A DNA stretch of 60,000 nucleotides from assembly GCF_964355755.1 (NCBI RefSeq), contig NC_092674.1, forward strand, positions 31,176,001-31,236,000, written 5' to 3'. The stretch is from Antedon mediterranea. Lineage: Eukaryota; Echinodermata; Crinoidea; Comatulida; Antedonidae. Both the position numbers and the translations under genes were made by a program. Below are positions 9,197-21,100 of the stretch, piece after piece. The notes beneath the pieces are model-generated. The model was not told the DNA's origin, searched no databases, and worked only from the letters and a program-made list of their open reading frames with translations. Numbering within the stretch: position 1 is the first letter of the stretch; each line of letters opens with the position of its first letter.

Positions 9197-12100
9197 CTAA
9201 AATAATTAAAAAGAAATATTATAATCTTCCACTCTCTCGAAAAAAAAACCATGATTTAATAAATTGTTAATTTATATTAAATATTTTTTGTTTAGTAGTT
9301 ATACAAGAACAGAAAAAAAAAAGGATTCTGAGTTGTTAGAATACAAATAAAAACATGAAACAAACAGAAATAGAAAAAAACTGGAATGAACAAATGTTAA
9401 AATGATAGAAAAAGGTTAAATGGAAAAGAAGAATTAGTTTATACAATAATAATAATACAGCTCTGTTTATTGATTTAATAATCTCAACAGAAGTCCATTT
9501 ATACTAGGACGATAACAATCGATGACAAATAAATAAATGTACATATTTCTTACACAAAACAAAAGAAATTTAAAAAAGTTGTTTGAACTATAGGATAACC
9601 ATTTATCATATGTTGTCTTTGATAACAATTATTTAAAAAATGATTTCCAATAATGTCATGATCAATAAGAGCAATATTATTGCTCTTACTTAATCATTAC
9701 ATAATTTGATTGGTTACATTAATGGTTATCCTATAGTTCTAGTACGAAAACTCTTTTGATTTATTTTCTTTTTTTGTAGAAAAATGCATATTTATTGTCA
9801 TTCCTATCGTCTGGTATAAAAGGTCAGATTATGTTAGTAAATGGAAAGGTGACATGAGACAGAAACTGGAGGACAGCTAAACAAGACACTTAAAACTGCG
9901 TGTTGTGTCTCTTACCGCGTCCATGACAACGCTCAGGCATCTAAATGGTACTCTTCTGTGCGTCGGTGCTCATATACACGATGGGAGGGCGACAAACTGT
10001 ACCTCTCACCTTGCATTTTACGGTCCATCTCACTTCGGATGGATCGTTCCATTTCGTGTTCCATTTCACCACGAATGGATCTTTCCATCTCGTGCTCATG
10101 TGGGATGTCTTCATCTGTTAGAAAAAACAAACATATTGAATATTATATATTTTTTATTTATAGTTGAAAATTTATCTGAAAAATGTCAGGCACACCAAGA
10201 AATTATAGAAAAGCCCGTTATGTATTAAAAACAACATCAATATGGATTACTGCAGTAATCTATTGCAGTAATTTATTGCACATACCTTGTTCACCATTCA
10301 GAGGCCTCATAGACTCATTTGTGTTGATGTGTTTGATGGATTCGTCCCCAGAAATGTGGCGTTTTTGTTCGATTTCCAATTCTTCTTGTAGTCTCCTCTT
10401 AGCTCTTTTTTCTTTCTTTAACCTTTTCTGAATAATGGCTACAAAAAGATATTTGACATTAAGAAAAACTACAAGAAATTTGAATTTAAAAATATATAAA
10501 ACCAAGTGAATGGATGTAAGAACGAACCATAAAATTGACAAGTAAATTTATTTCCAATGGGGTCTATTCTTGTATACACCAAAATAAATCGTAAGACCCA
10601 AACTAATCTGAAAACAGATTTGATAAACGTGGGAAAAAAGTGAGAAGGAATGGGAATAACAACAAGCTTTAGCATTTGATAAACGGTACATGCGTACGTG
10701 ATTGAATTTCCACCATTTCACTTTTTGTTTCCTTAAAACTTCTTCTGGAGATTAGGACTCTAGACACATTTCCAATTTTTAAACTGACCTCACTAATTAA
10801 TTTATTGTTTGTGATACATACACTACATAAATTCAATCATAACTATTTGCAGATGCGGCAAGTTCATGTTAAATATTCCCTCCCAAAAGACTAAACTGAC
10901 AAATATTTAAAATCACTAATGAAACATTTAATATTTTTACATCATGCAAGTTTTGTTTGCAAGTGATTTTTAATTGAAACGTGACGTTAATATTTAAAAA
11001 ATGAATTTAGAAAAAAGTTCCATGTAAAGTAACCAATAATCTTCTAAGGTGACAAGAAACGCTTTTAAATCTTAACGTAATTAAGTACGTACTCTATTTT
11101 AATTTTTTTTAAATTAATTAATCAATACTATATTTTCTTACCTATCCTCCTCATTTCATTCTGGAGCTGCTTCTCGATTGCTTCGTTTAATTCTTTCTGT
11201 CTTATTATTTCTAATTTCATCTCAGCTAAAAAATAATAAAATATTTAAATAACTCACATGATAACTTTAGTAAATTAATCAATTATTAAGTTTTATTAAC
11301 AGGTTTGGGGGCTGGGTGTTCAATGCATTACCTGTTAGTTAGTTGTAATAATTAACCATTAGGCGCAGGAGCCCCGGATAGCGTTACGTTTGAAAACCCC
11401 AGAAAGTGGGGTTTTCAACCATTAGCGGCATGACTGATGTGAGTGATTAATGTGTTTTACGGACGGTTTCAAGGACTATCCTACCAGTGGGCTGTTCACT
11501 GGTCAAATGATTGACACTTTGTATCACCGTTTGTAACTGGAGCTGTGACGACCTTTGTAACTGGAGCTGTGACGACCTTGCAAGAATACTAGGCCAGAAT
11601 TTTTAATTGAAAAGTGCCTTGGTATTAACAATAACATGGAGATGGAAACAAATTTGTCTATCTTTCTTTCTAAAATAAATGGTCACTATAGTTTCAAACT
11701 AGGCTTAGTCCACCACATTAGTAATTACGAATCGAAACCTAAATTAAAATTGTTGGTATTCTTTGGCCGTTGTTTGATTAATTACATCTTCATGCCATGT
11801 TTTTTTTTCTCTAATGATTTGGCGATACGCTGCTATATTAATTAGGCCTACTAGCAGAGGGTTCGATGAGTTTTGAAAAGTTATGGAAATGTGGTCTAAC
11901 ATATAGCAATTCAGTTTTTTAAGGCCCTTCTTCCTTGTCCGAGCCTTTGGAAATATTAAAAAGTTATATTAATATAATATATTCTGTGTTTTCATGTTTT
12001 GAGAAATTGTATATCATTTCAGATGTTTCGCGCTGCGCTTTTATTTGTTTCGCGCTTCGTCTTGTTCGAGCTTCCTCTCCGTACATACCGATAATTAATA

Positions 12101-15100
12101 TGATTTTTCATTTCATTTTTTGTACATCATTAACAAATAGCATACAGAACCCCATACAGAACATACCCTTCTCTGAGAAAACACTTGTGGGCGATTCCCC
12201 GAATACGACATGATGGAATAGCTTTGGAGACTTTGACTTTGGAGTAGGCCTAAATCGAAACGTCAAGCAACTCAACAGTTCTTTTCAGAACTAATATAGG
12301 CCTACGTGGTGTACCGCAAATTTATTTCAACAAATATGTAACTTGTTTAGCACGTTTAAAATGGATAGCAAACCATATTTTTTAAAAAAACCTGAATTAT
12401 TTCAAACAGACAGCACATTAGTTCAAACGGATAGCACAATAGATAGCTCAATCAAATGAATGATATAACTGTACTGTGCATTCTATACGGATTATCGGGT
12501 AGCACGTTCTTTCAAATGGATAGCACATTTTTTCAAATGGATACTGTAGCACATTCTTTCAAATGGATAGCACATTATTTCAAATGGATAGCACATTAGG
12601 TAGCACAATCAAATGGATATAGTACTGTACATTATTCTATGATTATCGGGTAGCACATTCTTTCAAATGGATAGCACATTAGGCCTATTTCAAATGGATA
12701 GCACATTCTTTCAAATGGATAGCACATATTTTTCAAATGGATAGCACATTATTTCAAATGGATAGCACATTATTTCAAATGGATAGCACATTGGGTAGCA
12801 CAATCAAATAGATATAGTACCGGTACTGTACATTATTCTATAAGGATTATCGGGTAGCACATTATTTCAAATGGATAGCACATTATGTAGCACAATCAAA
12901 TGGATATAGTACTGTACATTATTCTATACGGATTATCGGGTAGCACAGTCTTTCAAATGGATAGCACATTAGGTAGCACAGTCAAATGGATATAGTACTG
13001 TACATTATTCTATACGGATTATCGGGTAGCACATTCTTTCAAATGGATAGAAAATTATTTCAAATGGATAGCACATTCTTTCAAATGGATAGCACATTAT
13101 TTCAAATGGATAGCACATTATTTCAAATGGATAGCACATTAGGTAGCACAATCAAATGGATGTAATTGTACTGTACATTATTCTATACGGATTATCGGGT
13201 AGCACATTCTTTCAAATAGCACATTATTTCAAATGGATAGCACATTATTTCAAATGGATAGCACATTGGGTAGCACAATCAAATGGATATAGTACTGTAC
13301 ATTATTCTATAAGGATTATCGGGTAGCACATTATTTCAAATGGATAGCACATTAGGTAGCACAATCAAATGGATATAATTGTACTGTACATTATTCTATA
13401 GCCTACGGATTATCGGGTAGCACATTCTTTCAAATGGATAGCACATTAGGTAGCACAGTCAAATGGATATAGTACTGTACATTATTCTATAAGGATTATC
13501 GGGTAGCACATTCTTTCAAATGGATAGCACATTAGGTAGCACAATAAAATGGATATAGTACTGTACATTATTCTATACGGATTATCGGGTAGCACATTCT
13601 TTCAAATGGATAGCACATTCTTTCAAATGGATAGCACATTGGGTAGCACAATTAAATGGATCATAGTACTGTACTGTACATTATTCTATGCGGATTATCG
13701 GGTAGCACATTCTTTCAAATGGATAGCACATTCTTTCAAATGGATAGCACATTATTTCAAATGGATAGCACATTAGGTAGCACAATCAAATGGATATAAT
13801 TGTACTGTACATTATTCTATACGGATTATCGGGTAGCACATTCTTTCAAATGGATAGCGAATTATTTCAAATGGATAGCATGGATTTGGGTAGCACAATC
13901 AAATTGAGCACATTGGGTAACGCATTGCATCAAATGGGAGCCTACTGTACAGTTATTCTATTGAATTGAATTGAAATATATATTTATACTAGGTAACCTC
14001 TTCAGTCAAAGACTGGTCTCCCAGGGGGCTAAGTTGGTGATCAGTGGCTGTGATGTACTAATACACCGGGGTAACCCCCCACTCGTCTCGAAAGATGTAC
14101 TAGGTTCTTTAAAGTACACACGAGCTAGATGTGTATTCTATTATCGGGTGTAGCACATTAAAATTGAGAGGATAAGATGGACATCATAATTTATTATTAA
14201 GGGGAAAAACAGCAAATCCTTACTGAGGGGACACTCCTATAAAGCGGACATTAAGGGGACGGGGAACATTTAAGCTCAGTGCCAATGTTCACTCAATATA
14301 TTTTCCATCACAAAATAACAAAAAAGACGAAATATTTATATCCATTTATCGTTATTAAATAAAAATGGATATCATGATAATTATGATACTTTGTTTGTCT
14401 TGAAAGTTTTCATTGGTGAAACGTTGCCTGCTACATTTTGAATTTCCGAGTCCAGATCAGTATTGGTATTGGTTTTCCGTGATCTATTCTAACTAATGAA
14501 ACAATTTCTAGAAAATGATATATCTGATAGATATCATCTAAGTGATGTTTTACATATAAGTTATAACGTTTAACTTTTCATTCTCCATACATTCAATTCT
14601 TTTAATATAGTTCTTGTATAACACCATATCAAGTAGTAGTAGAAATTGTTGAAGGGTTTTCTTATTATTCAGTCAATTCTGTGTTTCTATACAGAAAAGA
14701 GTAGTCAGTGGCCTTAACATCAATTAATTGTATAATTTGCACCCAAGGTCGAATAGCAAGAAACTCAGGTCCAGTTACATTGGTGTTCATTGGTCAATAG
14801 GAAATGAACAGCACACTTATGGGTGGTGACAAAGTTTAGTTATTGATAAGTTGTCCTTGGGAAAAACACATTAGTTGGGTTGACCATGGGCTGACAGAGT
14901 TAACGACTTCGTAACGCTATCCGGGGCTCCTGCGCCTAATGAAATAACCAACATCCTAATTCATTACCCAGACTTAAGCAACTTGTAAGCCTCAACATTT
15001 TAATCCAAGTTCGATAAACTTGGTAACTTTTTGAGTAATAATTCTCTCAAATTCTCTGTGGGATAAAGAGACAAGCAATTGTAATATTGAGGATGTTCAA

Positions 15101-18100
15101 TTGCGCTGATTAATTTTGAACATGACAATATTTCATCTGTTTGTTATCAAGAATCCTATAACAATAATAAGTTATGACAAGGCAGGGTAATTGAAACACC
15201 ATAGTATTTTTTACAAAACAATTGGTCTAGTACGAAATGTATAAATCAGAAAATTAGATGATTCTATGTTTAAAATTATTTTTTAAAAAGAGCTGGATTA
15301 AGAATAAATTAATTTCAAACTGGTAATTGTGTTTAAACTCAAACCTATTTTATCAATTAACATTTTTTTGAAATCATTTTGTTTGGAAGAGCTGGACTAA
15401 ATTAATTTTAAGCTGGTAATTGTGTTTAAACTCAAACCAATTAAATCAATCTAAAATGACTGACTAAGTAAAGAGAATTATTGAATTCAAAATATATTAA
15501 CTTTACACTTCATTAATTATTTAAAAATTAATATTGTTTAAATGTACTGTTGTTTTGAAGAAATATGTAATGTTATAATCTAACAGTATTTTTCTCATTT
15601 TAACTTCTTTTTTTTAAAATTGCTGTTCTACATCTGTCATATCACATCTTATCATTTCAGAAATAAATGTCTAATCATCGTCTCCAGTTACGACATTAAT
15701 GTTAACCATATTTTTTTACAAATCCAGAATTTTGCATCATCAATTTCTACTCTTGGATCTGTTCCATCTCATTTTACAAATCATTAAAAACTATTTAATT
15801 GATTTAGATGTTTACACAAGAAACATAGGATGTGCATCATGCAAGATATACATCAGATTTATTTCACAATAATTCTCTTTGAATCTAAAATCAGGAAATG
15901 TCACCATGAAATTAGGGTTCCAGTATATTTAATTTAGAGTAACTAATGAAATAATTTATGAATCAGAAATTTATTATAATAAAAAAGTCTTTTATAAATG
16001 ATGAACAGACTATGAAAATTTGGAAATAAAACAGTTTATATAAAAGGTTACTGTATGATATTCGTTAGCAACGATGTTTCAATTTGGAAATAATTATGGA
16101 ATATTTTAGAACAAAACATTGCATAATTGTACGTGATCAAATATTTTAGCAAATGATTTAGCATTTTGCTGTGACACACATTAAACTATGTGACGTCATA
16201 CGATTACTGAGGTTACTGTCATCAAAAAATGATTTGACTGTATTGGCCGGAGCGTTACAACCACAATAATCAGAAACAGTCTCGTACTTGTCACAAACCC
16301 TTAATTTTGATTGGCCAATAATGAAACATGCTTATCTTCGCTCGGAGATAACTAATTTGATTAATAAATATTGTTACGTTTTCCTCCGACAAATCATGCC
16401 CAATGACGATACTGTATTCTGTTATGTTTTTATGATTTTTTTTTTTTGGAAAGACAAAAAGAAATCAAATTACTACTGTTTAGTTGACCTGGGAAAGGAT
16501 GTGGTGACAGACTTGTGGGAAATGTCACCACGTCATAGGTGTTCCCTAGAGTTGTGAAATGTTGCATGAAACTATGAAAATCTCGTCTGAAATAATTCAA
16601 CATCATTATCATCAGCTAATAAATGTTATCTGGATTGTATTTATCATTCAGTTGTATTAACTGACAGTTAATGCCTTTTTTCAAATCTACACAGCTGTTT
16701 GTAGTAGAATAGCGCTTTAATGCATATAGCGGTTAACTAAACCTGTCCAGATATTATTAATCATTTCCTTGTTTTACAAGATGCATGTACTCTTAATAAC
16801 CTGTTAGCGTATTCTCTGATCATAGTAACCTATCAGACTCACTCATTTCATGTCTCATGTTTATTCACAACGAGAATAAACCAATACGAAGTTAATCTGT
16901 TTCTTATCAGATATTTAGTTCAACTTTAAATGCTAAATTTGGATTTCATAGTACAGTTGAATTTGGGAAAATACACAATTTTAACAGACATTAGCTAAAC
17001 TTGTTTTTCCATTAACTACAATCAAAATCTAATAATAAATAAAAAAGAAACTATTACTTTAAAAAGCTACATATAGTGTTAACATTTCAACAAAGCCAAT
17101 TCATAAATCTAATAACAGAATAGCATGGGAACTGACAAAAATTGCTTTACGGTTGGCAACCGAAACAATTATCACCAATTGAGGAAATCTTCCAAATTTA
17201 CCTGTCAGGATAAATTTAACATTATGAATCAATCACGGACAACAGTTATATCCTACACAGCTGTGAAATAACCAATCAGAAATAAGGAAGTTAATTTCTA
17301 GACCAATCAAAAGGCTGGTTTCACATAATGCTACTGTCCAATCAGGAATAACAATTCCAATTGTGTTATATTCTACAGAGTATGTCGCCCTCTTTTTGAT
17401 AATTGGTAATTTTCTAATAATTTGGTCTTATTAGTGATATTCAATCAGTGTAACACATTCAGGTAATTAATATATCTATAGTTTAATTACTTTAAAAAAA
17501 GTTTTTTTTGGATAATCTTTACACCTTTACCTTTACTTGACATAAATCCTGTATAAACTTCTACATCTACAGTTTTTATTTATGAATTCTATTCGTTTAC
17601 GAGTAATGTACGAAGATAATTAACAACATATTAACACAAGACAAACTGACTTTAATCATCTATATAAATAAGGAACAGTTTGTTTACATCATACTGTAAG
17701 ATATACAATTGTAATGACATTAGCAATTGAGACTTCAGATTCTAGGACAAAGTTGTTAAATCAACCAAATAACTAGATTAACATCAATACAAATTAGCAT
17801 CGCATTTGTCCATATAAAAGTACTTGTAGCCTAATATAGAATTTAAATTGGATAAGCATGTTTTTACGATGTTCAACTTAGTCTGTGTTTTTTAGTATTA
17901 AAAACAACGACGATTGTTTTGTCTGTGTGGGAACATCAAACGAATGTTTGTAGTTGGTTAAAAATACTACTTAAAGTCCTCTTGTTTTACAACCAATGGG
18001 GCAACCTATCGAACGTATCCCATGATTAATGTATTACAAGTTACTCCTCCTCAGATAGTACATTCTCGAGTTCTTTGAAATGTTAGTGTGATAAGCAATT

Positions 18101-21100
18101 TGGAACATCTAATCTAATTAATTTCTCAAATAATTCCATGATATTGCTTTGGATATCTAGAAAATCATCAGATAGTCAAAATAAATTTTATTGCAAATTT
18201 GCTTATATAAAAACATTGTTTAACTGTTTGTGTGCTGTCAAAGCCAGAGGGAGAGATGTTAAAATGGCAATGTTACAATTCTTCTTGATATCAATCATTG
18301 ATATCAAGACTATCATCAAAATAATCAGAGCATAAAGAAACCAACTGACAGAGTAATAAACTTTGACAATACTAGCGGAAAAATCTGGAAACTATCCCCC
18401 TTAATTTTCGGAAAAACTTCTACAAGAAATCGTTAGTGTTTTTTCATATCATGATTGACAGTTACAATTGGGTTAAGTAAGTATCTGATAATGTTTAAGA
18501 ATTGTACAATTCTCAATGCACCAAATGAACGCATGTCTTTTTTAGAACATTTCCTTTCCCTTGGGTTTTTTCAAGGTGAGAAGCTGTGATTCCCATTAAA
18601 CATTTTGTTGCAATAGAAACACTGTTATCAGTAGATCTGTAACCCACAAATATAACTATTACGATTTCCTATGCTTATACCTCAAGTTTAGATTAGGTTT
18701 TAGCTATACCTAAATTTTATCTTTCTGTTTCTGTCTATTTAAAATGATTTCACTTTCTTGTGACAAAACAAAGAAAGTTGAATCTCCGCCATTTTTGGTA
18801 TTACTATTAGCTTCTTTCTTAGAATTATAGATTTCTCTGAATGTGAAAAATTCTCAAAATACAAATTTACAAAAATACGATCTATTAATGATTTATGTAT
18901 TTATCACACAGATAGAATATACCTAAATATTGAATAATTATAAATCGGGGGTCCAAAATTTAACATCAGAAACAGCAAGCATAAACAGCAGCCAGCATAA
19001 ATCGGCGCCCTCTTGTTTCTTTAGTTTTAACGACCTTGATAACTCAAGCTAATGTCCAAATACAAAAACCAATCGATTAATTTTCAACAGGTTTCAGAGT
19101 GAGCCCCCAGGGCTTGCATTAAACTGACTTAATAGGAAGAAGGGGCTTTTAACCTGTCACCAACCCCCAGCATTAATTGTCACCATTGGGTATCCCACAT
19201 AACAATCAAACATCTAATCAACACAGGCCGTAGCTAACGTGGGTCATTGACTTATAAATGACTCCTTCTCTACATATTCTACTATGGGTACAATTTCAAA
19301 GTATTGATTCGTTAATTTATTCTTGTTAATCTTCTCTATTTCGGTAAATGTGGTGATTCTATGAATCCCCTGTGTAATGACTCGGAGTATTTAGCCTCCC
19401 TCTATAATCTCTGTATCTTCCTCCACTGCTAATTGTTTACAAGTGCCTGTTACATATCTGTGCAATTAAATATGGCAGTTAGCAGCTAAGTCAATACAAA
19501 CAGAATCTTTGCTTTGCACCTTTTTTTGGGTCAGTTACAACAGAAACATCTGCGAATAATTTAAGAAATGCCAAAAATGAAAAAAAAATTGCACATATCA
19601 AGAAAAATCATTCAATAATAATTTGGAATATAATATCTTGATTAAAGCTATAATTTTATCGGGTTAGATTACGAAGTCTGTTGGCCGCGTTTATGGCAGT
19701 TCAGTTAATTATTGTGTGAAAATGCCAAAAAAATTATTAGTGATTGTTTTAATTTGTAAAAGATAATAAACATAACAAAACATGACGTGTATTTATTTTT
19801 TGTATTGTTTTTGAGTTTATAGTTTCACTTTTTAGCAAAACCTACCTGCATGAGTTGACAAATTTGAATCAACTTTAATAAAATGTTAATATTAATAAAT
19901 TGTAATCCACATTGTGGTTAACTATAGCTTTATATCATGCTCTCTAGTTTATCCCTGACACAACAAACCACCCGTTTCCCCGCTTTATAAACTGGGTGAT
20001 AAAAATTAAAATAACGGAACCATAATCCTGAGGGAGTGTTGCTGGGTCAGTTTCTGCAGGAAAGCGTAATTTCATTTGCAATACTAAAAACTTTGTTCAA
20101 ATTTGGATCTAATTTAGCGGAGATGGTGGAGAAAGCATCAAGGGAGTTGAAGAAAGAATCGTACGATTGATAAACTGACAGGACAAAACTAAAAGAATAA
20201 GGAGATCAATGAATTGTAACACTCACAGGAAAGACAGAGAAACCACTCATCAAGAACAATACATGATTTCATCTAACATATGCATAATGAAACACAAAAA
20301 ATCACGTTTTTAACTTAACGTTTTCTTTCACTTTGATGAGTTTTGTTTCAATTGTTTCCATGTAAAGTGGGAATATTATTTTGAATAAGTTGGCAGACTT
20401 ATTAGCTTCAATGTGTGTGGTTCTTTCAAACCACTAAAGCTCTGTCTACACTATCAAACTTTATGTGACAAAAAATGTGATGGACATGATGATATCATAC
20501 CACTACCATATTTGGGTATATCACTACTATATTTGGGCATATCACATTTTTTTTTTTTGATAGTTTAGACAGAGCGTAATATTTTTTTACAGTTCAAGCA
20601 TTCTCACACTTGACTAAAACAGTTAATTAATATATTTGCTAATTACCAAAGATTGGACTAGTAGTGTAATCCTAAAATTGGACTAGTAGTGTAATCCTAA
20701 GATTGGACTAGTACGTAGTGTAATCCTAAGATTGGACTAGTACGTAGTGTAATCCTAAGATTGGACTAGTACGTAGTGTAATCCTAAGATTGGACTAGTA
20801 CGTAGTGTAATCCTAAGATTGGACTAGTACGTAGTGTAATCCTAAGATTGGACTAGTACGTAGTGTAATCCTAAGATTGGACTAGTAGTGTAATCCTAAG
20901 ATTGGACTAGTAGTGTAATCCTAAGATTGGACTAGTAGTGTAATCCTAAGATTGGACTAGTAGTGTAATCCTAAGATTGGACTAGTAGTGTAATCCTAAA
21001 TTATCTTAATTGCGGTGTTACTAAATGTTCTTTTATCGAACTCTAGTGATTCTAGACTTCTTCAACTATTTTGGGTTGGAATTAAATGGTTCATCCGTGA

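Larger units (their letters stand above)
11357..14941. mobile_element. 3.6-kb element with 32-bp perfect TIRs and internal satellite
   Basis: CATTAGGCGCAGGAGCCCCG-GATAGCGTTACG at 11357-11388 is repeated exactly inverted at 14910-14941. GC-rich arms this long are striking in AT-rich DNA. The bases just inside include a GAAAACCCCA...TGGGGTTTTC hairpin (from 11392). The interior is mostly a satellite array plus a retroposon tail; no transposase frame is visible. If the arms are read as GGCGC...GCGCC they are flanked by TA, which would fit a Tc1/mariner-like target, but this is inference. Best read as a non-autonomous DNA transposon in the dachshund intron. Confidence 0.7.

Noticed and set aside
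20649-21000. CRISPR-like direct repeats
   Set aside because: Units are contiguous with no unique spacers, in an intron-bearing animal genome.
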